A stretch of DNA of 35,481 nt, from positions 1-35,481 of the forward strand of contig KN817732.1 in assembly GCA_000827495.1 (NCBI GenBank). Direction: 5' to 3'. Shown here piece after piece: positions 10,001 to 22,300 of this stretch. Numbering within the stretch: the stretch's first letter is position 1; each line of letters opens with the position of its first letter. The notes beneath the pieces are model-generated. The model made no database searches. It was not told the origin of the DNA and was given only the letters and a program-made list of their open reading frames with translations. Source of the DNA: Hypholoma sublateritium FD-334 SS-4 (lineage: Eukaryota > Basidiomycota > Agaricomycetes > Agaricales > Strophariaceae). Position numbers and translations under genes: made by a program.

Positions 10001-10956
10001 ATGCAAAAATTCGGCACTTTCTATCTAGCGGTCTTGTGCTTTCTATACTGCTGTGTGCTGACAGAAGTAGCAGACGATGTCGGCGTTCAGGTCCCCAGGC
10101 GAAGCTACAACTTTGATTCAAGGCGGCCCTACGATCGGTTATTCCTATGCCTTTAGTTCCACCTCCGGATCTCACAGGTCCTGTCCCTCTGATAACAATT
10201 ACGCCTCTGAACACCACTACGCCTCTAGTCCCTCCTCCTGTCATTTCTACTCCAGGAACAAGGACCACGCCTCTCGTTCCCCCTCCCATCATTCTCGCTC
10301 CAGGCTCAACAACCACACCTCTCGTCCCCCCTCCTGTCATTCCTCCTCCAGGCTCAGCGACCACACCTCTCGTTCCCCCTCCTATCATTCCTCCCCCAGG
10401 CGCAACGACCACGCCTCTCGTTCCTCCTCCTGTCATTCCATCTATTCCAGGTGCGACTACACCTCTCGTTCCCCCTCCGGCCATTTACCCTACGCCTCTC
10501 GTTCCTACTCCGGTCATTTCCACTCCAGGCTCAATGACCATGCCTCTCGTTCCTCCTCCTGCCATGCCTCCTCCAGGCTCAATAACCACACCTCTCGTTC
10601 CTCCTCCAGGCTTAACGACCACGCCTCTTGTTCCTCCTCCTGTCGTTCTTCCCGCAGGCTCAGTCACGACACCTCTCGTTCCTCCGCCGGTCATTTCTAC
10701 TCCAGGAATAATAAACACGTCCGTCGTACCTCCTCCTGCTATCACAACAACGCCGTTGGGCCCGACTACGTGTATCGCATCCACAGTCTACGATTGCGTG
10801 ACGACAACTTTATCTACAATAACTGCTCCAGCCGTAACAGTGTCAGTCACCATTACAGCTACATCAACCTTCACTGCGCCTCCAGTGACTATTTTACGCA
10901 CGGAGACTGTGACTTTGTGCGAGCCCTGCCTCGAGACGGGTGTTGCCACGTTTTAG
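10001..10956 (+). CDS. Secreted-type proline-rich repeat protein, frame interrupted
   Basis: The ATG at 10001 opens MQKFGTFYLAVLCFLYCCVL, a good signal peptide with a hydrophobic core, followed by TEVADDVG and basic residues. This frame stops at 10154. The long repeat frame starts at ATG 10147 in another phase and reaches TAG at 10954. It carries about ten copies of TTPLVPPPVIxxPGxx and then a Thr/Val-rich tail with four cysteines (TTCIASTVYDCVTTTLSTIT and TVTLCEPCLETGVATF). Intron choices with good acceptors at 10156 or 10177 do not restore phase from the obvious donors; only a weak donor at 10053 would. So either a frameshift has broken the gene or an unusual intron joins the parts. If functional it would be an extracellular or cell-wall protein with a rigid polyproline-like spacer. 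No GPI signal is seen before the stop. Confidence 0.5.
10216..10743 (+). repeat. Coding 48-bp minisatellite (16-aa proline-rich unit)
   Basis: The unit is about 48 bp, encoding T-T-P-L-V-P-P-P-V-I plus a variable x-x-P-G-x-x. About ten copies are present. Some are shortened (one runs straight from PPPAIY into the next) and two are changed to P-T-P-V and S-V-V-P-P-P. The variation is codon-wise and length changes are multiples of three, which keeps the frame. The minus strand and one other plus frame stay open across the array as well. Confidence 0.85.
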
Positions 10957-11515
10957 TATGTTTCTTGGATTTATTCTTTAGTGCAAGCTATTGGCTACGA
11001 AGCAACTACGCAGGGGAGTTTCCCAATTTTCTAAAGTTCTTCCGACTTCGCTTCGCTTTCCCTTTCTTTGCTGCTGACAGCAAAATTCAATTACACGGCT
11101 TTTTCTCATTTTATTCGTTTGCAAACAGCCGTTATTATTTCTTGTTACTTTGATAGATAGATTTAAGATAGATATTGCCTTCGTTATCCAATACATCATT
11201 AGAACTTGAAGCTTGACCGGTGACCTCGCAGGCAATCCGCAGTGATAGCACATGCTTAGTCAGCGCTGGGCGTCACGTCGAACTTGGTTCAAACGTTCAT
11301 GTTGCCAACTGTCCACCAACGTCAACCGAGGAAATACGGATTTATGTGAATGCCCTTACACACACGGTAAGGAATACGAATGGATTCTTCATAGATTGTA
11401 ACGGAATTATAACGCTAACTCTCGCAGCAGGAACTAGTTCATGTCAGATATCCCCCTGTGTGATTTGCGAAACCTCAGAGCCGACGCTGGAATATCTCTC
11501 TCCGCTCCTGCTACA
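10957..11515. other. Non-coding: 3' end of repeat gene and 5' region of NEO1 remnant
   Basis: No additional gene is visible. The short frames here match nothing known, and the NEO1-type frame begins at the ATG at 11516. Confidence 0.4.
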
Positions 11516-14500
11516 ATGACATCCCGCTCGCTTGCACCTCCGGCTGCGAAGAGAAATCGATTGTATAAATCAGGACGAAAACACGACCAATACGCGGACG
11601 ACTCTGAAGAGGAACAGGGACTGTTGGGATCCCAGTCGTTTGAGGATGGCAGCGAGTTTCAGCAAGGGTCATCAACAAGTCCAGTGAGTCAAGATGCTGG
11701 TTACAGGTGATACACGCTTAACTGCCACAGACAACTCCTAATGCACCTGCACCGACGCCAAAAGACAGATCGCGAGTGATACCCTTCAATCCGCCAGGTA
11801 CTGAAAGATAATCACTTCGACATTGCATCTGCTTACCTTTATCTTCAGATAAACTACAAACCCGATACCCACCAAATATCATCCGAAATCAAAAATACAA
11901 TGCGTTCACTTTTCTCCCCATCGTTTTCTACGAACAATTCAAGTTCTTTTTCAATCTCTACTTTCTGCTCGTGGCGCTTTCACAGTTCATCCCAGCGCTG
12001 AAGATAGGTTTCATTGGGACGTACATTGTGCCGCTTGCGTTTGTGCTATTTGTCACGATGGGGAAGGAGGCGTATGACGAGTGGCAACGCCATCAACGGG
12101 ACCGTGAGGCAAACTCACAGCGATACCTCGTCCTCTCGCCGCCCACTGCAACTCTCTCACACAAAGATGCCGAGGAAGCGTATCTCAATACCCATGCGAA
12201 CACGCGCGCCGTACCGTCTTCTTCCCTGCGCGTTGGGGACCTCGTTCATCTGGAGAAGAATCAACGTGTTCCTGCCGACTTCATCTTACTACACACTTCC
12301 GACGCGTCGGGGACTTGCTTTATCCACACGGACCAACTCGATGGCGAGACGGACTGGAAGCTGCGTGTCGCGGTGCCCGAGTCGCAGAAAATGGATGAAG
12401 GGGACTTGGTTAGGCTCGATGCAGATATCTATGGTGGGCCACTTAACATTGTTCAACGATACGTTTTGACGTCCTGTGTAGCTGATCCACCCATAAAGGA
12501 TATCCATACTTTCATTGGAACATTTAATATGAATAAACCACATTCACACCAATCTTCAGAGCAATCTGTTCCCCTGCAACCTTTACCTCCCAGCATCGCC
12601 CCGCTAACAGTGGAGAATGTTTTATGGTCCAATACCGTCCTTGCGGCAGGGTCCGCTGTCNGATTCGTTATCTACACCGGATCAGAAACTCGAGCCGTCA
12701 TGAACACCAGCCACCCAGAGACAAAAGTGGGCCTGTTGGATCTTGAGATCAATAAATTGGCTAAAGTGCGCTCTTATGCTTTTTCATANTGCATTGCATC
12801 ATTTAAAAAGTTCTAGATTCTCTGTGCTGTGACATTTGCGCTCTCCGTTGTCNTGGTGGCTTTNAANGGGTTTAGGGGACANTGGTACATCTATGTCTTC
12901 AGATTCCTCATNCTCTTCTCGTCCATCATTCNAATCAGGTAAAGCTTCTNATACCTTCATTCGTGTCTNAAGGCATTCAACCTACCTCTCCCAGTTTGCG
13001 TGTCAATTTGGACATGGGGAAGACAGTCTACGGTCACCAGATTGAAAATGACCCTCAAATTCCGAATACCATCGTTCGCACGAGTACACTGCCCGAGGAG
13101 CTTGGGNGCATCACCTATCTGCTAACGGATAAGACTGGAACTNTAACTCAAAACGGCAAGTCTCTGANGTCGTNTCGCAACGTATAATCTCACGCGATCT
13201 CCTCAGAGATGGAAATGAAGAAACTACACATGGGAACGATGTCGTACGGGTCGGACTCCATGGATGAGATCACACATCAGCTAGCGGTAGCATTTGGCGC
13301 GACGGCTGAACAGGCGCACGCGAGGCAGGGATCATTGGCTACGGGCGCGCAGTTAGCTGTCCGTGGGCGGCGAGGTATGTCGTCGAGGGTTAGAGATGTG
13401 GTTTTAAGTTTGGCGTTATGTCATAACGTGCGCTTTTTCGCCTTCTTTTCCTGTATCTACTTAATCATACTCCAGGTGACACCAGTAACAAACGACGACT
13501 CAACAGTAACATACCAAGCCTCGTCGCCCGACGAGGTGGCCATCGTGACATGAACCGCCTCCGTCGGGCTCACCCTCACCTTCCGCGTCCGCACGCGGAT
13601 GACGCTCACTACACCAACCGGGCTCGACCTTACATTCGACATCCTCGAGGTGTTCCCGCTCACGGCTGAGAGCAAGCGCATGCGCATCGTCGTGCGCGAC
13701 ACACAGAGCGGCGAGATCACGTTCCTACAGAAGGGCGCAGACGTTATCATGGCGCGAATCGTGCAGCACAACGACTGGCTCGAGGAGGAGACTGCGAACA
13801 TGGTGTGCGAGGGCCTGCGCATGCTTGTTATAGCACGCAAACGCCCCTTCGCAGCGCTGTACGCGGATTTCAAGGGCGCATACCGTCCGTTGCATTCCTT
13901 TGTCCAAATTGTATTTGCCAATTGACGATCTGATTAGCTATGCTTGAACTTGTTCAAAAATTTATTGAAATTGCCCCGACACTTTCTGCCGTGGTTGCTT
14001 GTCGCTGCTCGCCCACGCAAAAAGCAGTCGGCGCTCGTTTAATTCGCGCATTCTAGAAGAAACGGGTATGCTGTATTGGGGACGGAGGAAATATCGTTAG
14101 CATTGATGCAGGCTGCCGATGTCGATGCGTAACATGCCTCGCTCTCATAGGCCTATAGATCCTCATTGATGACGTCAATTCTTCACACAGGCATCGGTAT
14201 CGTAGGCAAAGGAAAGCAGGTTTCTCTAAACGTAGATTTTTCGGTCACGTAGTTCTCATTCCTCACGAAACTGTTTCTCTGGCATGGGCATAACTCATAC
14301 CTCCGTTCCGCAAGGCTGGCGCAGTTCGACAACCACCGTGGGCTCTTTATCTCCGTCGTGTATCAAGGATGGTTATTGGTTGGCTATGCGACGATGTACA
14401 CCGTGGCGCTGGTGTTCTTACTCGTTCTTGACTTGGATGTCAGCGGGGATTTGGCTCTGTTGTATCCTGGATTGTACAAGGAGCTGACGAAGGGCCGGGC

Positions 14501-15045
14501 CCTTTCGTACAAGTCCTTCCAGTAGCTGATGATCAGTCTACATCAGGGTGAGTTACCTTGTCTTCTGTTTTATCTATGAGTGACGCTCATAACGGCTATT
14601 ACAGGCGGCCATTCATGATCATGTCTCTTGTTCTGTTGAAAGTGAATTTCTGTATATTGTATCCATCTCGTTTATCGCTTTAATTCTCAACGAACTTATG
14701 ATGGTCGATCTGGAAATTACTACATGGTACGTTCATCTCGCATATACGGAAAATGACTGATGTTGACTGTTCTACGCACATACAGACACCCATACATGAT
14801 TATATCCGAGGTGTTATTCTTCTACATCATCAGCATAATGTTCCTCCTGGCATATTTCGGTAAGTTTTACGCATATGTTTTGTTCTTCCAGACCATTCAA
14901 GCGCCCCATAGATCTCTCGTTCATTGTCACATATATATTTGCTTGGAAAGTCGCTGCGATCGTCGGGACCAGCGCGCTGCCGCTGTACATCTTCAAACTC
15001 GTGAAGTAGATGGTGGCCTCCGCGCGGTCTAATAAATTATTGTAG
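11516..15045 (+). pseudogene. NEO1: NEO1-type P4-ATPase (aminophospholipid flippase) pseudogene
   Basis: NEO1/ATP9 proteins are P4-ATPases of the Golgi and endosomes. The N-terminal exons 11516-11683, 11731-11797 and 11849 onward join in frame and read RNQKYNAFTFLPIVFYEQFK and LYFLLVALSQFIPALKIGF. Then come an actuator-type [31 protein letters not shown], and the phosphorylation site L-L-T-D-K-T-G-T near 13123-13143. Next come YQASSPDEVAIV, FPLTAESKRMRIVVRDTQSG, G-D-G-G-N near 14080, and membrane segments ending LPLYIFKLVK. Breaks: TGA at 13551 where a Trp is expected, about 200 residues of the P domain missing between 13925 and the VVACRCSPTQKA remnant, TAG at 14250 (Gln expected), TAG at 14523 (Trp expected), and further frame slips. 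Original introns remain, so it is not a retrocopy. Fourteen ambiguous bases cluster at 12661-13175. Confidence 0.85.
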
Positions 15046-15177
15046 TCTACATCTGATATAGCAGTGTGCTTTGCGCATGTACATTACCCACATCCTTCGT
15101 GATCTATTTTACTCGTGTACATACAGACAAGGGGCCCGGGCCAATTGGCTGGCATTCATCTGAATGTTTTTTGAGTT

Positions 15178-18100
15178 TCAATAGCGCACGCTGCAATTGT
15201 CCTGCGGCTCCTGATCCGCCATCGCCGACTGCTTTCCCAATTGGACGCTTTCCGTGGAAACATCTGAAATGTACATAAATCCTAGATTAGTCCTGAATAG
15301 CATGCCTTTGTCAGTGTACCAGGCACTTGTACTGTTGATAATGTCACTTACCCGTGCAAGAGTCAACACCACAACTCTATTCTGATCCATTTTCCACCTT
15401 GCATAGTGGGACATAACTGAAGAAGGCTGAACTAGAGTAAGTTGTGAGGAAAGATGTGGTGAATATACTTTGGCTGGGAAATGAGGATAGAAGCGGAATG
15501 GATCTTGTGTATTGGCGGCAGCGGGTAGTTGTGTACGAACTGCATAAACAACGCTCTTGTCGTGCTTGACTATGATGTATTTGATGGATCCGGGTATCAG
15601 GTCGCTCGCAGATTTTGCAGGGTCTCCAGTTGGATAGAACAAAATCAAGCTGTTTCCAACGTGAGTGCTTTCTCTAGAAAAAATAACGTCGTCATAGTGG
15701 TGTCGGGCGCGAAGTGCGACCGAAGTATCTGAAATGAGGTGTTGCAGTTCACGTGGCGTAGGTGCAAAAGCCGACTGAGGAAGATTGTCGTCAGAAAGAT
15801 TGGGATTGGGATTTCCTCCTCCAAACGTCTTGTTGAAGACTGCCTGGCACTCTCGAAGAAATTCAGGACAGTCTGGCCTTGCGATCCACCTTCTCAGACT
15901 TGTAGCACGCGTAAATGCAGCAAACATTGTCGACTCTAGCTGACCTAATCCATGAATTCATGTTGAGCCATTATTATCGCAAATAACAACAATGCAAACT
16001 CACCTCCAAACATATGGTTATGAGGAATCCGTTGTATCTGCCCAATCAAGCGTTCAAATGGAAAGGTCCACCATGAGCGAACTGGACCGAAAAGACGGAG
16101 AAATTGGCCGATGTGAATGGCCATATGTCCATTGACTCTTTTCCCTATGACGGCGCCATGGATAGATTCAAGATCTTGGTACCATTGCTGGATATAAGTC
16201 TGATATGCAAGCATTCGATTGGGGGTCATGACTCGTAAACAAGCAATCAACACAGCAGATACAAGAGCCATTGTATGATCAAGAATTCGACGAAGGGAGG
16301 TCGCAAGCTCAGGCGTTTGATGAGGCGATCCTTCCCCCCAGACAGCAACTAGGCTAATGGGAAAGTAGACGGTGGACAGAGTACGCCATTCATCGGCCTT
16401 GATGTGTCCAGCAGACGCATTTCCAAAGTTATATGGGACCGAGGGCAGCCAGGATGGTGTATCAGTGTCGCGGATAACATCCCTGACCATTTTGAGAACC
16501 TTGTCCGTGCGGAAATGCGAAGAATGATTGTCGGGTGTATTCAACTTGAATTGAGTTCGCTGATCATAAAATAGAGTCAGTTTTTAGTTTGAGGGAGACC
16601 GATATTGAATCATCATACCCAATTGGCTAGCCCTCGGCTATAATCGATCTTGCGCAGTACATTCCTGACCAGCGGGTCGTCATCCCCAGTGTCAGGTTCA
16701 GCATCCACACTTCGACATACGTAGGCAAGGGCTGGTAAATTCTTCACGCAAAGACGTTTGACTAATGCCGATAAGCCTTCCTGTATCGTTTTGCTATTGT
16801 CGCTGTTGATGGCTGTGCGTAGAATTTGGTGTACCTCCCGAATCATCTTCAAATCTGCGGCGCGCAGCTTTAAAATTTTTATTTCTGATTCAGATGGTAG
16901 GGGGAATACATATTCAAAAGACGGGAGCTTTGTTTTTTCCTTTCGGCTCTGATCGATTGCAGTTTCTGTCAGCCCCAGGACATGTCGAAAGTGAAAGTGC
17001 GCATTGCCTTCAAGAAGACAATGCGCGCAATCCACCACCAGCATCCGTGGCGGGTCCCAATACGGGAGTCGCCAGAGCTGCGTCCATCGTATGCCATTCT
17101 GTTTGAATCGCGAAATCTGCTCCCCGATCGTTGATGCATTACGGTAAAGTTCGGCTTTTTCTCGTTGATCTGATGCTTCCTTGCTTCTCCAATCCGGATT
17201 GTCGAAGTCAGTCCTTGAAACAGAACTGATTCCCCAACAATGGCACACAGAACAATAGTGGTTGGAGCTATGGCCAGCAGTCTGGGTTAACTTGCGCCCA
17301 CCAGGAAGATCGCACACACACAAGGCAACAGCTGACCTAGTATCTCGTCCAGTTGGGTGACATGCAGTACGAGAGTAATGTACACCCCTTTCCCATGTAA
17401 CCAAAAGATCGTCAACGAGTGGGCGTATGTAGTGGTTGAGTTCGTCGTTAAGCGGTTCATGTGGGCCTGGGACAATTCCAGCAATATACATATTTTCTGG
17501 ATTATAACGTATGCTGAGTGGGAGGTTCAAGCAAGCCGCACTGATTAATCCGGAAGATGTTGATGCACCATTTATCTTCATGCCTTCCGTTCGAAAGAAA
17601 TCAAATGACAGCGCAAAGGCATAGCGACCTTCTTTGCCAGGCCTATTCACAAATAATTGCCCCGGAGTAGGTCCTTCAAATGCGCGAAGAAATTCGGCCT
17701 CAAATACGTCCGTTACATATTCCGGAGTTGGTTGACCACTCTTGATCGACGAGCTCAGGGTGTCACACGACTCATCCATCAGAGTCTCTATATCTTCGCG
17801 GGAGAGTAGGCCGGCGAGGTAATCATGGAAGTGATGGTAAACAAAGGTTTTCTTCGGCTTGTTGATTGCAGTTTCGTCGTCGCTGTCTGCATTCCGTAGT
17901 AGGGGCGTACCACAGACATCGGCACCTGGAGACGGGATGTTTGTGCATTCTTTGGGATATACAGGAGCAGTGGAGCCGTGGGCGAAGGTAGGAGCGTATG
18001 TACAGTGACATTCTTCACAGACGGCATAGGTAGTCGACTTTGCATCCAGATCAAACTGCGCCATTGCCGTCTCTATCGTTTTGGGCATTCCGGTAAGAAT

Positions 18101-19093
18101 GTCCTGTTGAAGATTGGTAAAGTGATTATTTGGGTTCTTCGTTTGCTTGAATGCAACTCGGAGGTTGATTGTTAACATCTTCATTAGAAAATCCCCGAAG
18201 CGGCGGCTGATACCCATCATGACGCTGCAAACAACGGCCAGAAACATCGTGACTTGTGCAGCTGGCAGGAGCAAGTTGATTGGAGTTTCGAAGTGGTGAT
18301 CTATGTTAAGGCCAAAATGAGATTGTACAATTATTATATACGCATAGCTGGATGGCTCACCGGTGTTAAATGAAATGGGAGTGGTGATGGTAGGGTATAT
18401 GGATCGGCAGGCGATTACGCGGGTTTCGAGTAATGAGAGTGATTCTTTAACACCTATCTTCCGCTTTTCGAGAGATTCAGTCTTGCGCTTCAAGCCATAG
18501 AATGTCGTTTGCAGTGTTTGTAGCTCTTTTTCTACAGTTGATATAGCCTCAAGGGAAGGAGATTTGGAGTCTAAGACTGACAGTAACCGAACGGCGTGCT
18601 TTTCAATTTGACTGAGGCTAGCATGCGCTTTACTGGTTAAGATATTGCGTTCGCGCTTGGATAATGATTTGGAGTTCGAGGATTTTCCCGGTGCGACTTC
18701 CAGGCGCTCCATTGCGTCGATAACGGCATCGATAGTCTCGGAGTTGGGTGCGACATTGGGTGATATACTTTGGGCTTCTGGGTACTCGGTATGCGACGTA
18801 TAACGGCGAAATAGAAGTTTATTTGGGTCATCCGTGAGGGTGTGAGTGAATATCTTCGATGTCACATCCTCCACCAGATTGGAAGACGCATCATCTTGAG
18901 TAATTTGGGACCCTATCGAAGTTCCGTTGTTGGCCAGATTCGAGTGCCCATCATCTTGAGTAGGTCGCGATTCTAGGTCTGCTTCGATTCGTCTGCGGTG
19001 CAACTTCAATTGTCTGTATGGGATAAACCTGCCCTGGGGATTAGCCTGGATACATAGGTGACATACGCACTGCTCTCCCTTGACAGCAGGCAT
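15178..19093 (-). CDS. Plavaka-type (CACTA/Tnp2-like) transposase, 4 exons, 1245 aa
   Basis: Exons 19093-18361, 18300-16619, 16559-16004 and 15944-15178 join without a frameshift or stop. The introns are 60, 59 and 59 nt with gtgagc, gtatga and gtgagt donors. I chose the ATG at 19093 because a Cys-pair motif (C-V-C-H-L-C, residues 8-13) follows at once and family members begin this way; an earlier in-frame ATG exists at 19192. Other hallmarks are YAVCEECHCTYAPTF (about residue 335), DFFRTEGMKINGAS (about 484), ENMYIAGIVPGPHEPLNDEL (about 515), HYCSVCHCWG (about 600), WRLPYWDPPRMLVVDCAHCL (about 655) and FGPVRSWWTFPFERLIGQIQ (about 960). These are typical of Agaricomycete Tnp2-class DNA transposases, which cut and paste CACTA-like elements. 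The C-terminal end is less conserved and might hold one more intron near 15350-15265. The open frame suggests a young or still-selected copy. No terminal inverted repeats were found by eye. Confidence 0.85.
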
Positions 19094-19332
19094 GGTGGGA
19101 GAGCTCGCAGTCAAATGCGAGAATAATGGTTGGCGTTTTGTAAATTGTAGGACCCACTGATAAGCGGCTACAAGAGCATTTAGTCGATCCATATGCTTAT
19201 GTAACGAATTCACTATTACAACGGTCAAACAAGCCTCTAAGTTTCACAGTTTAAATATTCATCGATTGTTCATTATTATCAGAGCGTCAGAAATCTAATG
19301 AGCTGTATAGACGTGTATGAGGTTCTAAGGTC

Positions 19333-22300
19333 CTATCCTACGGGGTAAAACTCGCGCCACACGAACTTCTCGTTCGATACCTGCAGCTCTGTGAGGTTAG
19401 AGGGGTGTTGCTTCTTCAGCCATTCCTCCTCATACAACGTGCGTGGGCGACCAGGCGGAGCGGGCCTTCGCGAGAGGCCTCCTCTATCGCCAGCGACGAT
19501 CCTGGGTACGGGTTGATTGCCTTTCCGAGCGTACATGCCGTTGGCGGAATCCCGTTGCTTATCGATGAACCGGACGTGCTTGGTCGCGTCGGTTTTTCTC
19601 CAGGGCATCTTCTTGACGTAATATACGGCGCGAGCAGATCCTTCTTCCACCTCGCTCTCCTCTGAGCTCATTCCTTCTTTACCAAGCTTTTCCAGCAGTA
19701 AACGTAGCCATTTCCAGAGTGCAATATCTTCTTCCGCACCTCCTGCCTCTATTTTCCTCTCGATGACGTAATCGACAATCTTGCATCGAGTTGCAAATTT
19801 CTTCCAGGAATATTAGATCATACACTTGGGTATTGCGAGAGAAAATACTCACATTGCTTCGTCGGGCATACGCGCGGGCCCTTGCATCGCTGGCCGCTTT
19901 CTCCCTGATGATTCTGTCCTCGACCTGCTGTACTGTCTCAACCTTCCCATCCTCTGCTACCTTGGACTCAGTTTGGTGCCACAATGCCCGACCCTTCTCG
20001 ATGACCTTCTGGATTTTATCTCGTAGAAAAGTGTCGCTGCACGCAGGAAGCCAATCTTCCTTGTCCAATTCAGCATTCACCAAGGCCAGAAGGATCTGTA
20101 TGACCGCTTTGTTCCACGTCGAGCTGATCATACCCTGCATATCGATGTGAAGGTCGCGAGGGTCTGGGCACTGTTCGCCCGATTTATTGAAAAGGAGGAT
20201 CCGTTCTACTGTCGCGGGCACATGCATACAAAAATCGTCGTATTTATCGATTTTAAACGCGTCCTGAATGACGTTGCGAATGATTTTCTGGTTATTAATG
20301 GTATCAGCTCAATTTTTGGCTACAAATACTGATGGTTGATACTGACCGAAATCCTGGTCTTGACGGGCTGGGAATGAGTCTTTCTTTCCGCCGAAATCGC
20401 CGCCCTTTGTGAAGATACCCGAGTTTCCTTAGGTGTCGTGCTTATGGATATCCCGATTTCTGGAGCATACTCGACAATAGCTTGCCGAACCGCACCAATG
20501 ATTATGTCTTGAAAGTTGTCTAGATTGAGCTTGCCTCTCCCCTTGCCTTTCGGGGACGCATCTTCTTCGTCGTCATCCTCGCTGGAGGAGTGTTCATCAC
20601 CTCCATCCTCCTCGTTTTCGACAGCAGGCGCACGTCGCAGAACTGGTATGTTTCTTCTCTGCGCTAAAGCTTTCCTATTATTGATGCGAGTCATAAGATC
20701 TTTGGCGGATGTAGAGGACGCCGCAGGAACATGGGGTGTGTCAGGGCTGGATTTGTCGCCGCCTGTTGTTTGATGGTCGGCCTCAGCGGGAGGGAAAGAA
20801 AGCGCTACAGAAGGACCAGGCTCGGTCAGGTCTGCCATACGCTGGTCGTTCGTTGCTAGATCATGGGGCGAGGGATATTCCTTAGGACGTTCCACCGTTG
20901 GTGCACTGCGCTTCTTCTGCTGCAGTGCGGTTGCGACTTCTCGTTCCTTATCGGCCTACGATGATGGTTTTCGATTAGTATTCGCTCGTTCAATTGTTGA
21001 AATGAACTGACCTTGAGCCGTTCAATTTGCATATTGACTTCCTGTTGAGCCGCAATTTGGTTCTGACGTAGTTCTTCCTGTGTTCTCTGCAAGAGAATGA
21101 TCAGACTGGACTACAGAAAGTAGAGAAATCATACCATGAGGGATTCCATGACTTCCTTTGCCGCCGCCTCACGTTCACTCAGAGCGACACGCATGACCTC
21201 GACTTCCTCATCTTTCTGTCTGACGATTGCTTCCAAACTCGTCGCTCGCTGTTTTGCGGCAAGCGTGGTCGCCTCCGTTTGAATGATGCATTCTTTGAGG
21301 CGATTCTGACCGGCCATCGATACTCTCAGAAGAGAAGCGAATAAGCTGCCAAGATGCAACTCACCAAATCTCCTTCCTTTTCTGCGACGGCCACCGGCAC
21401 CGGTAAAACTGAGGTCTTCTAGGTATGCGACCTATTGTCAGCTGCGGGAAAATATGAACATTGAGATTCACTTACCTTGAGTTGTTCAAAATGCTCAGCC
21501 ATGTCTTTCTGCGACTGTGCTTGCATGCGTCGAAGTTCTTCGTTTGCCTTCTATGCGGTAATCAGCGCCCTTTCTAAGATACGAAAGCATACAACCATAC
21601 CATCATGGCTAACATATGCTCCCTCATTTCGTTTTCACGATTGACAGCCGCGGCCCGAAACGCTTCAGCTTCAGCGTCTTTTTCTTTGATCGCCTGCGCA
21701 GCTCGCTCCTTTTCAGCAGCAGCGGCCTCTTCGCGCTGCTTGAGAAGAGTTTCAAGGCGAAGCTGCCAGACGAAAGATATCACTAGTCAGCACAGTCAAT
21801 ACGCAAGATAAAGGCGGCTCACCCATTCATTTATGCGCGCATTCTCCCTTGCTTGCACCTCTGCGTCCACACGACTTATATGGTTATCGAATTCCGCCAT
21901 CAGCTCGGCCTTCGCTTTTTGTTTTTCCTGCACTAGCTGTGTCTTCAGGACTCGGACTTGGGCTACGAGTTGTCGATTGGCCGATAGATTTTGCGCCGAC
22001 CGGTATTTTGCTGAACCTCGTTCGAAACCAGGGCGGGCACTGTCTCCTGACGACCGAGGCTTTTTCGCATTGCGGTCGGTCGTGACCTCGTCCCTTGTAT
22101 GGGCGGCGGTGCTGCTGGGTGACGCTTCGTCGTCTTCGATTGTGTAGTCCTCGTCAATTCCGTCCCAGCTTTCCTCAAAGCAAGGCTGAGTGCTGGGCAT
22201 AATCGTGTCGGTTTCACTGTGTTCATCGAAGCTATGGTATTTGGAAGACATGTCGTCGTCTTCATCCTGCTGGCCTTGGTCGAATGCGCCATTGGCCTCC

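Noticed and set aside
8379..10076. Repeated word acagaagtagcaga at about 8380 and 10061
   Set aside because: A single 14-base match with no extension; likely chance.
9999..10784. Gly-rich minus-strand frames across the minisatellite
   Set aside because: Antisense shadows of the same repeat without promoter or domain evidence.
10077..11153. 358-aa Ser/His/Arg-rich frame across the minisatellite
   Set aside because: It is an alternative frame of the 48-bp repeat and its tail shows no domain; the Pro-rich frame is the consistent one.
11287..11297. ggttcaaacg as a tRNA B box
   Set aside because: No matching A box or cloverleaf could be formed around it.
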